A stretch of DNA of 64,000 nt from Sternotherus odoratus (Eukaryota > Chordata > Testudines > Kinosternidae): the NCBI GenBank assembly GCA_032164245.1, contig JAVMKO010000003.1, positions 85,542,390-85,606,389 on the forward strand, in the 5' to 3' direction. The first letter of the stretch is position 1. Every line of letters starts with the position of its first letter. Below, in pieces: positions 20,606 through 33,135 of this stretch. Below the pieces are notes generated by a model, which searched no databases, was not told the origin of the DNA, and saw only the letters and a list, made by a program, of their open reading frames with translations. Both the position numbers and the translations under genes were made by a program.

Positions 20606-23460
20606 AGGCCAGTGAATAGATGAGCTGGGAACAGAATTCTGTGCCTCCTAGCTCCCAGTTCACTCTTGTAGGCCATTGGGACTTATTGTTAGGAAAGCAG
20701 GAGCAGAATCTTCCCAGATTACTTACATTCTCATGCAATTTTATTTGTCCGCATGCATGTAAAGTGCCTTATTTAATCTTCAGTATCGTTCTGGATAAAT
20801 ATGAGGCTGTTTATATAACATGCAGTATGAAAGTGTGCTACCCTTGTAATAAAATCACTTTATTTCTGCACTAATGACTTAAAAGGTAATTTCCAGGGCT
20901 ATGTGGATGGCTACTGTACTGCTCTCAGGAGCTGCAGAAGACCATGCAGATGAACTTACCATTTTTTTTTATGCATCCTGGATCTAACCTCCTACAACAG
21001 CACACTGTACATGTCAGCATAGGGGTTATGTGTGGGGCAGACTCGGGAACAGATCTATTAGGCCCAATCTCCATGTGGTGGGGAATACAACAGGATAAAG
21101 ATGCTACCAAGTCCATAGGCTATAGAAGCAGATGGGGACAATCTATGTAGATGATTAATGCCCAAAATGCCATCTTCCTTCGCCCCATATTGATCCCACA
21201 CAGAAGCAGGGACTCCTGGTCAGGAAAATATTTAATATAAGAAAACCCTAAACCAGACAATTGCTAGCTATTTCTGCTATCCGTGTTTTTGTGAAGAATG
21301 ATGAGTGCAAAAGGGCATAAAGGCTGACCAGGACCTTGATTCCTGGGAAGCAGAAGACTTGTAATGCAGGTAGGTCACTGTCCCTTCTAGATCTTTGGTA
21401 TTTGTACATGAGTCTGTTAGATTGCCAGCTTTTTCTTATATTTCAGCAGTGGCTCTGTAATTCTTCTGCAATATAGTCAAGTCAGGAGTACTGTCAAGCG
21501 AAATGTTTGTCTTACACACACATCATGCGTTGGGCTTACCTTGCATAAGATAACCTGCTAAATAAATCAAAGTGGGAATTTCCGCTCCAAATTAAAGTGC
21601 ATTCTGGAAAGAGCAACGATTGGGTCTAACGTGGTTCTATTAAATTCATGAGACTCCATACAGTTTTATTCATGTAATCTTCCACTCTTGCCTGAAAGAC
21701 GTTTTAAAGCAATTTCCTAACCACTAGCAGAGAAATTTGCAAAATACTATGAAAGGAATGGCAAAGGTCACTTCTCAGGCCAGCCTTTTTTGAGTTTCAT
21801 TTTTGTTTTTTTTCCACCTCCTCCTTGCAGTTTGCTTGTGTACATCTGCTAAACATAAATGACAGAAAGTAGGAGTGGGTATACTCCCTTATTCAACTGT
21901 GCTGAGCTGGTATTTTCATGAATGACATTAAACTCACATTTAGCATGAAAATTCAGAAAATCCACAAACAGAAGCACGCAGCAGTTCTTTTCTTCCATTT
22001 TTCTTTTTCTACACATAATACTTCTTAAAATTAACATCTATTTCTGTGAAGCTAGATAAATTTGTTATCGTTAAATACAGCCACCCTGGTTCTGTACAGA
22101 TACTTCAAAGGCGAGACCATGAAACAGTTACAGTATACATTTTCTTAAATAAGGTAGATGGTCCATTGCTCTGTGTATGGGAGTTATTTGTACAATGTAA
22201 GGTCAAAATCCAAACTTGCTTGCTTAACTCTTGCAATTCATGAGAATTGCAAAGAGGATTTTGAAAAGCAAAAGCTAATGTTTTCAAATGTGAGTTTGAA
22301 TTTGGGCTCAGATGTCAGGCATCTGAGCTCAAACTTAGGCACCTGGATAAATGGCATGGTTTTTCAGAGGCATTGCACATTTGCAATTCCTTTTGATTTC
22401 ACTTGGAGTTGTGGTTCTCAGCAACACTGAAACTCAGATCACTTATGTAGGTGTCTAACTGTAGGTTGTCAGCTTGAAATTTTTTGCCTAAATCTTTTTT
22501 AGCAACATATCTTAAATTCAGACTTCAGCAAAGCACTTGAACACATGGCTAACGTTACACACATACTTAAGTGTATTGCAGAGCAAAAATGTATTTCAGC
22601 ATTACTTAAGTGCTTGCCTGAACCAGAGCCTCATTGTTTATTATAATTTTGCCTGTCTTGAAATGAGATGTCCATGAATTTTCAGATGCATATGCAGAAG
22701 CTGTGTAGTTTCATAACAATAGCAATAGGTACCTCTCCATCTTTTACTGTATCTTTGGTTTGTACCTTCTTATTGCTATAGGCCTTCATGAATCATAGCA
22801 GATATCTTTACCCTGACTGAAGGAACTGTACCCTAAAGGGACTGTTTTTCTTTGAGCATCTGCTTTTGGAAGAAAATCATTGTTGAAAAGTTGTGCTGAA
22901 TAAGAACAGAAACAGCTGTGTTTCTAAAAAAGATACCAATCAATAGACCATGACCCAATTGCACCAACTCTCACACAAAAGTCTGCATCAGTAAAAATTC
23001 AGTGGAACTGGCAGAGAAATGGTGTGTGTTTCATTTGCAAAGAGTGAAACTGAGTGCAGGTTAAGTTGATAAACGGAACATTAAATCCTGTGGACTGCTC
23101 TGCCCATATGGCTAAGTGCTTCCAGCCTAACTCCCCCACATTTCCTGGTCTGCTGGTGTCCCCCAGTAACAGTCCTTTCAGGATTTTGGTCGTTAGTCCC
23201 ATGAATGTTTGTGCTGGACTGTGTTGGCACCTCTGTGATGGGATAGTCCTGTGTGCTAACAGTGGTCTGAACCAGAAGAGACAGGTTTGTGTAACTGTCT
23301 CTTAAGCTGTTTACACAGCTGATTCCCCCTTACCAGTATTCTGTGGCTATGCTGAGCAGCAGTATGATGGTCAAACTGCCATCAAACTAGGGGCCCAGAG
23401 TTAGTGACTACCATGTCTGGGATGTCATATCTTGCAAAGCAGGCCCCCAGTTTGCTAATC
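20606..23460. other. No gene recognised; AT-rich DNA with MITE relics
   Basis: About 22280-22480 contains nested palindromes ('ctcagatgtcaggcatctgag'). 22520-22630 resembles the 'cagcaaagcactt...aagtgcttgcctgaa' palindromic relics. I see no exon or RNA. Confidence 0.45.
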
Positions 23461-23469
23461 ACTGATTTG

Positions 23470-24484
23470 TTTCTTGTAGTAGGCAGGACATCAACTTCCC
23501 CAAAGTTTGAATAGAAGTCCACTGCAGTCAAGCACTATCCATCCACATTGCTGAGAGTCAGAGTCCTGGATAGCAGGAGACGACTAATACCCCTGCATAT
23601 TTGCATGACTAATACCTCTGCATACTTGCATGACAGCTCCCACTGTGGATTTTCCAACTCCAAAATAATTTCCCAGTAGCAATCTGGTGTTGTAAGTTTT
23701 CCACAGTCTGATCTCCTTTTGCTTCTCCTCTGTCAGTGCAGCTCTTGTTTTGGTGTCCCTGAATTGTAGGGCTGGGGCGATCTAGCGCATGGACCACGGC
23801 ATATAGCCTTCTGCAACCAAAAGTTCTACAGCCAACGCTTCTCATTCCAAGTCTGCATTATGATGTGATTCCACCAGTGCTTGTTTCTCGCATCCAGAAA
23901 TGGTGCTCCACCATCTGCTGCTGCTCTGTGAACACCACCAGAAACCTTGAATAGGTTTTTGGTAGGTACCACAGCAATCTGTCCTTCAAGAAATTGTCAT
24001 GTCCCCTGCTGATTTGGTGGTTCTTATGGCTCTGCAAATACTGGAAGATTTGGTGCCTGTGCTTGCAATCCTCATGACAATAGTGCAGAGCTCCACAATT
24101 CTGTCAGAGATGGTAGACAGTGAGGAGGGCTGCACAGATTTTTGCGATTTTTTTTTTAAAAAAGGCTTGGAAAATGATGGATGACATTATGAGAGACAGT
24201 TGGATGCTGGGAAGTTGTCCCCTTGCTCAAAGTCACCCCGTGTATCTTGTTTCTGCCTCACCATGCATTGCTGAAACTTTCCAAAAGTATGCGCTGTATG
24301 GTGGTGGGGTGCCCACTGGGATACCTACCCATGGTATGCTGCACCATGCACTGACTCAAGCACTCCTGGTAAGTACCTGCAGCACCAATTCAAGTATGCA
24401 CATGTACAAGCAAGATGTCAACTGTGGTGGCTTTATGCCGATTTAACTTGCATTGACCAAAGTTTGTAGTGTAGACACAGTCTA
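23470..24484 (-). pseudogene. Decayed Harbinger transposase copy
   Basis: On the minus strand the piece around 23609-23845 reads ALTEEK-like, then RLWK, then FGVGKSTVG, then VMQVC, across several frames. This matches the transposase of the 5045 element (KRVAIALWK, FGVGRSTVG, VMQV). The 5' end of the element lies at about 24484, where the minus strand begins CTTAGACTGTGTCTACACTAC, a Harbinger-type terminus. Many frameshifts and stops are present, and the part coding for the catalytic core is missing or unrecognisable below about 23470. It belongs to a different, older family than the 5045 copy. Confidence 0.65.
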
Positions 24485-26925
24485 AGTCTTCTAGTAATTT
24501 TATGTGTCTCAGTTTTTTCCAGGAACATCAATCCACTTCACCTACCAGAGGCTCACAATTAGAATTTTAGTCCCCCGGTCTAATCAGGCCAGCTGATCCA
24601 CTGAATTACATAAAGTTAGAAATAATCAAGGAAGGATGTGAACTGAATCAAATTTTGTTTACAATGATAAAATGAGACATTTTATCTCCTCCCTCAAATA
24701 CACATCGGTGCTTGAAGAGGTTATATTTGGCCTGCTTTCTCCTCCTTGTGCATGCTTACCCTAGGCTCTGCTCCCACCCTTTCTGGCCAGAGGTGTGAGC
24801 CAAGTATGAGAGGCGAGGGGGAGGAATAAGCTGCACAGTTGCAAGGACTGCAGCATCTTACATCCCCCACTCTCAGAGCAAGAGTGGGGGGAGCGGAGGC
24901 TTTGTGACTCAGAGGCTTTTCCAGGACTGCACCTGGGACAGTGCAGTAGTGTGTCATCTCTTATTCATGGCTGAGTCCTAAAGACTAAATCTAGCCTATG
25001 GAGAAAAGAATAGAAGCCTGTGGGCTTGATTTTGCAACCTACATGTGCCCATAGCTCCAACTTAAACCAAGGGACTAAATTTAGCCCTGGAGTGAGTGTG
25101 CTTATGTCCCAATGAGCTGACTTCTATGCTGCGTCTGCTCACAGCTGAATTTGTCAAATACAGTCCCATTCAGATGCAAGCTGTGCTTGAAAATCCACCT
25201 GCATCAAGATGAACATGGGGCTGCTTCCATTTTTGTATAAAAGACAGAGGTTCACCCATTGGACTGGGGTTATTTTTGTAACGCAGTCATGCTCAAGTCA
25301 GTTACAGTAAAAACAATACCAATGGAATTTCTACTTCACTCCTGTAGGACGTCAGGAATTTGCTTGGTGCTGAGCTCTTAACTGGGTGCAGACAAGGAAA
25401 ACAAGTCCTCACAGTGGTTTTTTTACTGAGCCTAACAAACCACAGCTGATAAGCTATATAATTTGCTGCAGCAATTTGTGCCAAAAATAAATGGCACAGT
25501 CCTACAGCATAGAACTGTTTCTGAGAAAAACAGAACCCCACCCCTTCCCTTAGTAGCATCTTTGTTTTGCTTCCTCTTGCTTTTGCTTTGTCAGTGAATG
25601 AAGGATGTCATGGTATGTCTTCCACCCTAGCTGATTGACTCCACATGGGTGCAGTGCAGAGAATCAGGCTATGTCCTCCCCTGTTTACTGGAATCTCCCT
25701 CTGCCACCATCGTAAATCTGAGACATTACCAAAGGCAGCAACACTGGCATGTTTTAAACATGATGACAGTGACACAATGACTTTAACAGTGTAGTAGATT
25801 CTTAGCTGAGTGGCCCAGACTAGAGGAGAGGACGCTCAAGAACTCTAAATCATCAATAAAAGAGAGAGGCTTCTGTTGTGTTGTTAATGTGACAAAGTTA
25901 TTTGAAACTTCTTTTTTGTACTCCTGTTTACGGGGGCGGGAGGTGGAGAAACCACACAGACGTGAAGTTCTGAAGCATGCAGACTGCAAGTTGCCCTGTG
26001 ACATAATTTAGAGATTAAATGTGAATCCCTGCAACATGTTCTCTCATTTGGATTTGGCCCAAGGTACCACACAAACCTTGATGTTTTTCGCAGTGTTTAC
26101 AACAAAAATTGCAAATCTGCTTCTCGGTTATTAAAAGCAAAGGCTATAAAAGGGTGGGGGTGGGGAAGAATAAAAGGTCAATTATTTTAATTCTACCTCA
26201 CTGAATTCAAATGTTTGAAGGGATATATTTGCTGGAAAGGTCACACTATGGAAGGTAAGCACCCTGAATGCAGCTTGTTCTGAGGTTTGCAGTGAGGTAA
26301 ACAAAAAGGTAACTTGCCTAGGATGTTTGTGTGTCAAAGGTGACGAGGACCTGTCTTTCCTTTCAAAGTCTCTCAGCTCTGTACAAATGTACAGGGATCT
26401 GAGCTGGCAACAGACTGGTGTTTGCTTTTAACTCTTTACATAAACCCAAGCTCCTGAAGCATTAGTGCCGTCAGCCCCTGCCAATATTACATTTCGCTTT
26501 TGAAAGTGACTGAAGGAGGGAGGCAAAGTCTGAGGAATCCTTGACATTCTTGTGTTGCCTTTTTGTTTTGTACAAATAAATATAAGAAACCTAGAAAAAC
26601 AAACATCTTTTAGAGCCAGGGCGGAAAGACACGTGTCACAGTGGCTTAGATTTATATAATGCCAGAAAAATATCAGTTCTGATGATGCTTGACTAAGTGT
26701 TGGAGGTCAAGCAGCACCGGCTTTTCAGTGTTTCTAAAGTTCCCTGCCTAATGGAGTTCTGGCCCATACCTGGGGCAACTAGGTGCTACGATAAAACAAA
26801 TAGTAACTGTTAATAATATTAGATGTTCCTTAATTACGGTTAATTGGAGGGGAGTGAGAACCATCATGATTTCAAGAAGCTCCCTATTTTAGATCACCCC
26901 TCCTATTTTTAAGTAAGCCAATCAT
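24485..26925. other. No gene recognised
   Basis: 24720-24960 is locally GC-rich but has no clear ORF. At 26146-26158 'gctataaaagggtggggg' looks like a TATA box, but nothing downstream supports a gene. Otherwise the DNA is AT-rich and unassigned. Confidence 0.45.
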
Positions 26926-26929
26926 CATC

Positions 26930-27205
26930 ATGAATGCATTTTAGCTCCATAACCCCTTTTGGAGGAAAGGAAGTACTAGCCCCATTCTATAGATGGAGCA
27001 TTGAGGCACAGGCTTAGCTTTTGTCGGTGAAACGTTTGTGGTTTTTTTCATACCCCGACCGACAAAAGTGCTAGTGTGAACAAAGGCTTAACGACTTACA
27101 CAAAGTCATGCAGGAAAAAAAAGTGGCTGAAACAGGAATTGAATTTAGGATTCTTGAGTGCATGTCCAATACCTTGTCTGTTAGACCATCCCTCCTACTT
27201 ACTCA
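26930..27205 (-). repeat. MIR-type relic split by a small insertion
   Basis: Minus-strand MIR: 'ccccattctatagatggagcattgaggcaca' then, past the insertion, 'acgacttacacaaagtcatgcagg' and 'gaattgaatttaggattcttgagtgcatgtccaataccttg'. The two halves are separated by the 66-bp insert at 27017-27082. Confidence 0.75.
27017..27082. mobile_element. Small MITE inserted in the MIR relic
   Basis: The insert contains the mirrored blocks 'cttttgtcggtg' and 'cgaccgacaaaag' around a T-rich loop. AGGCTTA occurs directly on both sides (27010-27016 and 27084-27090), extending to 8 bp with one mismatch. This fits an 8-bp hAT-type target duplication; a 3-bp TTA site is an alternative because the termini are not exact mirror images. 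Confidence 0.55.
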
Positions 27206-30200
27206 TGTAAACAGAATAGATCTATATTACACTCACAAAAGCTACATTAGGAAACCATTATTAAGGGTGTAAACACAAGCACTCAGAATTAAGTGGAATT
27301 GCCAGAATTAAGATTGCCTGTGCAGCCTGTCTGGGCAACAGCATTATTACACAGTGTTTAATTACCCTATTATAATATCATATATTTCAAATCTAAAATA
27401 GTCTCTACAAAGCATGTATGAATTGCAGTTTTTCAAAGGTTTTTAACTTGGTCAGATGTGGACAGGTTTTGATGGGGACAGCAAATGCCATGTCTCTCAC
27501 ACAAAGGCCAACTCCCTGCCAAAGTTCAAGTCTTGATCCAAACCTGGAAGCATGAGAGCTTTCCAAAGAAAAAGTCACCAGAATTCTTTAACATATGCAA
27601 GGAAATGTATTTTTTTCCCAGCCTTGGTCTCAGAAATGGAGGCCTGAGGTCAAAACGCAGCATGGCAAATTAATCGTTAAAGCTTGGCAAAGATATAAGG
27701 AATCTCAAACAGGATTGTATAATGGGAAGTGTTGAGCAACCTTAGTAAGAGGCGGTGCTAACAGCCCTACCTATAATTCTGATCTGAGCCTGTCTCCGGG
27801 CTTTGTGATACTAAGGTGCCAAAGCTGTACCCCTAAAACCAAGTGGAGTTTTGCCACTGCCTTAAATGGAAGCTGGATCAGGACCTTCAGCAGGGGCCCC
27901 TATTTTATGCGAAGACTTGCTCAGTGACCATGTTTTGGAAAAATATCAGTATGACCTTTCAAAAATGTGCCAAAAAATGGAAGGGGGAAAAAAAAAAGAG
28001 GAAGGGCTTTGAGAACTGCCAACCAGGAAACATTGTTTTGTTTGCTTAAAAAAGAACACCAGCAAGCCTGGCCAATTTTTTGTGTGTAAGTTACAGGCGA
28101 AGTCACTCTCTCCTTTATAATCACTTTTTAAATTTTTTAAAGGATACTATGTTTTCAGTGAGGGTAGCTAAAACTCTGTCAATATTCTCTGTGGCTCAGT
28201 GTTTGGATTTGGTCCTCTTGAGGCTCGTCTGAATCCATAAATTTCCAGCTCCTAAATTCAGTGCAAGCTCACCCAGGAAAGAAAAAAACGCCTGGCAAAC
28301 TACACAATACAAATCCAAGTTGCAGCTTCTGTCATGACTCAATGAAGAAAATGTTAGCAATAGCCAAGAAGAGCAATAAAATGCCATAAATCAACCAGCA
28401 TTATTCCTGTATGGGAACCCAAAATACAGATGAAGTTCTGGCAATATCTAGCCACATACAGACTTTGCAAGTGTGATCATTTCATCCGATTCTATTGGGT
28501 TTAATATTAAGAACTGTCCCCTATAGTGCCCTGAATACAGACCTAAATGTGAAAAGCAGTACAGTATATACTTTTCCTTCTCCCTCTGCCTCCCTTCCCA
28601 TTCCTTTCTCCCTTCCCCCACACCAGCTGTTTTGCAGTGTCAGCCTTTCCATGCATGATCAGTTAGCTACAATCTATGGAAAACCCCTCCGCAGAGCTCG
28701 GAATCCTTGTACAAAGCCCTATTACTTAGCTTATGGTGCGTCTCTTATCCACACGTCTCTCACTGTTTATATGTCAGCTCATTTCTCACATTTATGTTTG
28801 CATGGGAGAAGAAAAGATGCTCTTAAGTAACAGGGGGACCTTTTAAACAGCACTGAAGTAATATTTCCCCGTTGCTCTTTTCTGATGTGACCCTGAAACA
28901 TGTTGAATTTTTACCAGGGGCTCTCAACATAATAAGCTTTTAATAGCCGCATAACTATTTTAATGACATTTTATGTTAGTGAATAAAACTGTTCAAAGTA
29001 CATTATAAATTATTTTATTGGTAATTCCTAATGTAAGTGGAATAATTGCCTTTTCATTAAACATAAGTCAGCCTGACCAAAACCATTATTTCGTATTTCA
29101 CTGAGAGCTTAGCAATGGTTTTTATGCTGTTTGTCCAGGGTTCAAAGGGACATGGTCATTTAGTTGAGACCCAACATCTAAGCCACTTAAAGTTGGCTCT
29201 AATTCCATAAGGAATTGCCTCTGTTTTACAGATACCTGTTGTTTTTAATCATGCCATTTATCACAGAGTAATAAAAAAAAATCTTCAGTTGTCAATGTTT
29301 ATATAGGTCCTATTTGAAAGCAGCATTTTATGCTCATTCTACCTATGCAACACCAATCAGCTAACAAATCACTGAGTCAAATTCTGCCTCTGTAACACAC
29401 ACTCAGTGTCTGTTGACCTTAACAAGAGTCCCATGCATAAGTCTGAGGGCAGAATCTGTTCCATTATTTCCAGAGAGATAGAGGCCACATAGGTTGCTTT
29501 TGTGTGTGTGTGTGCTTTGCTTTTTTGATTGATGATAGTGGTGCACCAGCACAAACAACTGTGGTACATACACAGACATGAATGCAATGTTAATTTCAAG
29601 GTCTATTAGAAACACCAGAAAAAAAATAATGTTTGATAGGACAAAATCTGCAGGGGGAAAAAGAAACATTATTCTCAAGGTTCTAAGAGGTTGTTATTAC
29701 AAACAATGGAGAATCAATAAGTAATATTTAATACTATTAGATGTACTTGACAGTGTTCTTTTGAGTAAGTACAGTGAGGTTCTGAACAATATGTGATTTG
29801 TACTCCAGGCCTCTTTAACAGTTGATCAGGTCAAGTTAAGAACAATCCTTAGAGCATTCTTGGAAAGGCTGTTGGAAAGCAGTCTGTACCTAACACACAC
29901 ATTAATAACTGAGAGAGTCTCTTTTCTGAGTTTATTATGCTTAATTTTTGAATTGGTGAAGTAGGTTGGAGTATGCCCCAGGTTTTTATTTGCAAGCAAG
30001 GGGGAAGACTAAAGAGACTTTCAGCTATGAAAAATGACCTTCCTTATAAAGAATTTAAGTCTTTTAACTACAGAGGGGAATGAGGCTGGAATGCTGTTTG
30101 TATCAGAATACCAACATGAGGAAAGAGGGGGGATGGGAGCAGCATCTTTCCTTTCCTATCAGTCTGGTGGTGGCTTTCAAAGTTCCTGATTCCCCAGAAC

Positions 30201-30235
30201 TCTCTCTTTAGCAGGAAATGTAATGATTAGCAGCT
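27206..30235. other. No gene recognised; one shared repeat
   Basis: About 27285-27375 contains 'ccagaattaagattgcctgtgcagcct', which recurs at 63890-63915, so it is a dispersed repeat of unnamed class. 29501-29514 is a short (GT)n. The rest is AT-rich, unique-looking DNA. Confidence 0.45.
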
Positions 30236-30236
30236 G

Positions 30237-30241
<5 letters not shown>

Positions 30242-30299
<58 letters not shown>
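30242..30299. repeat. (CT)n(CA)n compound microsatellite
   Basis: About 18 CT units run directly into about 12 CA units. It is directly visible, with no interruptions in either block. Confidence 0.95.
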
Positions 30300-30880
30300 T
30301 GGCATGGCTGCATAAGCCTGAAGCCCTGAATGCTCTGATAGTTACATAGAAACCTTGTAAAGAGGCCCGCTTTTCCCACACCACCAGGCATGGTATCGGG
30401 AGGGCTTGGTAAGAATGAGTGCAGACTAAAAATGGCTACCAGCTGCATTTTTTAAAAGGTCAATCCAGTTACGAATGAAGAACCCCTGTGTTTGAGGACC
30501 AAAGCAACGATTCTCTTCTCCCATCTTATCTGCTTTCCCATAAATAAAGGGCAAAAGAGATGATTTGCTGCAGGTTAAGGGGAAACACAAAGAAAGAACA
30601 AATACAAAAATCTTGAGGACTCAGAGCTACTACACTATGGGCAACTCTCATGATTTTACCACAATGTCACAATATGTGTTGTCTTTGGTTTTAAAACCCC
30701 AGTTCCTGAATCATACGATTACATGAGAATCTCAATTTTTTTTTTTTTTAAAAAAGGAAGTTTCTTGTCCTCTTGATTGTGGAGGAAAACTTGTGACCAT
30801 GACCCCCTAAAATCGGAGGCCAAATAAAAGAATCCTACGTTTAGTATTTATTACATTTTTCTAAAATTTAAGCCAATCTT

Positions 30881-31260
30881 TAAGGCCCTACTTGAATTAA
30901 GGGATGATTTTCCAAACATTGCAGCCGAGTCATGGACAAGCCATGGAAAACTGCAGAAAAGTAATAATGGACCTTATTATTTATGGTAATAAAGCCTGCT
31001 ATTATTTTTCTGTGGTTTTCTGCTGTTGGCCGCCAGGGACCGAGAGCAGGAGCCTGGGGCTGAGAGCGGGAACGCAGGGCTGAGAGCGGGAGCTCCTGCT
31101 GTTAGCCACCCGCGGCTTAAAGTGGCTGCCTGGGGTTGACAGCCGGGGCTCCTCCTATCAGTCCCATGCACAGTGGAATTCCCACTGTCAAAACTGTGGT
31201 GGAAGCCTAATATTGAGGAATCCGCAGCTTCTGCAATATTACAAGTGAAGTAGGGCCTTG
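30881..31260. mobile_element. hAT-type MITE with 8-bp target duplication
   Basis: Flanked by perfect CCAATCTT at 30873-30880 and 31261-31268. Ends are inverted: TAAGGCCCTACTT at the left and, in reverse, CAAGGCCCTACTT at the right. The 380-bp interior is GC-richer (31030-31150, with 'gctgagagcggga' repeated) and has no transposase. The 8-bp duplication and short inverted ends assign it to hAT. Confidence 0.85.
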
Positions 31261-31268
31261 CCAATCTT

Positions 31269-32609
31269 ATGGGTTTTTGTGACCAGATTCATGATATTTG
31301 AATTCTCAAGGACAGCAGTATTAACACAGAGTGCACCTCAAACATTTTACACCTGAAATGAAACAGAAAATAGCAGCTACAGTAGATCTGACCTCTTTAG
31401 GAGGGAGGGAGGCGCCTCAAATGATACAGAAGTAGAACAGACATTTTCTACGCTACCACAGTTGTCATTATCTGTGTGGACTGGAGAATGGGCAAGTGGC
31501 AAATTGTTTAATAATAATTAGAGATGGGCCTAAACCCCTGAACTTTCATTCAGGTCTAAACCTTATGAAAGTCCCCTAAGTATATACTGGGCCAAACTGG
31601 AGCACTGCATCCAACTATCCTCAAATTTGTAGCTCAAAACCATCTCCAGTAATAACCTTGGTCACTCTTGTTATCATGGGCTTATTCCTTTGTCCTTTTC
31701 CTGTCTACTAGGCAAAGAAAGTATGCTGCATAAATTTTCTTCTTGACCCTCCTTGTCCTTTTCTCAAGTGTCTCTTATGTTGGCTAGATAAAAGGTAGCA
31801 CTGTTCTAAAATGCTGTCTCTGTAGTTTTGCGATGTAAAATGACATTCATCCGAAAAAGTGATAAGAAAATAATGATATCATTAGAAGAGAGTTTAGCAG
31901 TGGAGAAGTGCTTCCTCTCTACTGCAGAGATTAAATAGCAGCTAACTACAAACAATAGTCATTTAAACAAAGAACCCACATCAAAGTTATTAGCTCGGTT
32001 TCTGTCCTTTAAGAACATCATCAGAAATTGATCCTCTTGCAACTGCACATTTTCATCAAAAGGCCCTGAATTTTAAGTTTGAAACACTAATTGTTTTGGG
32101 GGTTTTTTTTGGTCCTCAAACTGGTTCCTTGGGTTGGTGTTTTTAACTAATTATTGGTGACATTTCACTTTTCTTTATAATGAACTTCCTCAGTTGTTCT
32201 TTTTTCTCCCTGGGAAAGAAAGAAAAAAAAAAAAGTCTTGACACAACACCAGAGGTGAAATGCCAGAAATAATTAAAGGAAATAATAGTGTAAGCAGCTT
32301 TCCCTCCCCTACATCTAAAGAATGCATGAAGTATGTGCCCACTGGAAATTTGGGAAACTGAGCTAGAGTGATGTCTCAAAAGAAAGTTCAAGGGAAGTCA
32401 TGCCAGTCTCCATTCCCTGTATGACAAGAAGGGTGGATAGTGAGATAACGATGGCCTCCCTCTGGCTGAACGTACCAATTCAGCTCCCAACCCATTTGAA
32501 CTTTAAAGCTTGGTTGCAAAATGAACAGCCAATAAGTAGCCCTTTAAAATAACAACTAAAACAGCAGGAAGATATTAACTACATCACTTACCACTGGAGG
32601 AGCCTTCAC
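31269..32609. other. No gene recognised
   Basis: AT-rich and unassigned. A phrase near 31520-31590 ('gagatgggcctaaacccctgaac') resembles a dispersed turtle repeat by memory only. Confidence 0.4.
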
Positions 32610-32612
32610 TAA

Positions 32613-32842
32613 GGGCTCGTCTTCACTAGAGCCGGCAGGGATCGATTGCCTGTGGCTCCCCCGTCGACTCCGGAACTCCAGCTCGCCGGGGGAGTTGACG
32701 GGGGAGTGCGCCGCCGACTGCCGCCACTGTGGGGATGAGCGGTAAGTCGGCAGCAGATATGCAAACTTCAGCTTCGTGATTCACGTAGCTGAAGTTGCGT
32801 ATCTGCCGTCGATTCCCCCACCCCCCCAGTGAGGACAAGCCC
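32613..32842. mobile_element. Harbinger-type MITE
   Basis: Inverted ends GGGCTCGTCTTCACTAG and, in reverse, GGGCTTGTCCTCACTGG. TAA is at the left edge and TTAA at the right, fitting a 3-bp TWA site. The interior 'gttgacgggggagtg' and 'gtagctgaagttgcgtatct' is shared with the neighbouring copy at 32892. Non-coding. Confidence 0.85.
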
Positions 32843-32891
32843 TTAAACAGGAGTTATATGCATGTATTTTGTCAGTAGGTTGCTACCCTTA

Positions 32892-33132
32892 GGGTATGTC
32901 TAAACTTCCCGTCAAATGGGAGGGTAGCGATCGATCGATCTATCGGGGGTTGACTCCTGCACTCCACCGCTACGAGAGGTGCACGTGGAGTTGACGGGGG
33001 AGTGGCAGCAGTCGACTCACCGCCGTGAAGATGTCACAATAAGTCGATCTAAGTACATCTACACTATTCTCGTAGCTGAAGTTGCATATCTTAGATCGAT
33101 TTCAACCCCCCCCCTCCAGTGTAGACCAGGGC
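32892..33132. mobile_element. Harbinger-type MITE, neighbour of previous
   Basis: Perfect TTA on both sides (32889-32891, 33133-33135). Ends GGGTATGTCTAAAC and, in reverse, GCCCTGGTCTACACTGG. Internal blocks 'gttgacgggggagtg' and 'cgtagctgaagttgcatatct' match the previous MITE in the same orientation. It contains a small GATC tandem ('gatcgatcgatc'). Confidence 0.85.
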
Positions 33133-33135
33133 TTA

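Noticed and set aside
26146..26160. TATA-like 'gctataaaagggtggggg' as a promoter
   Set aside because: No downstream exon, ORF or start-site context; AT-rich DNA gives such words by chance.
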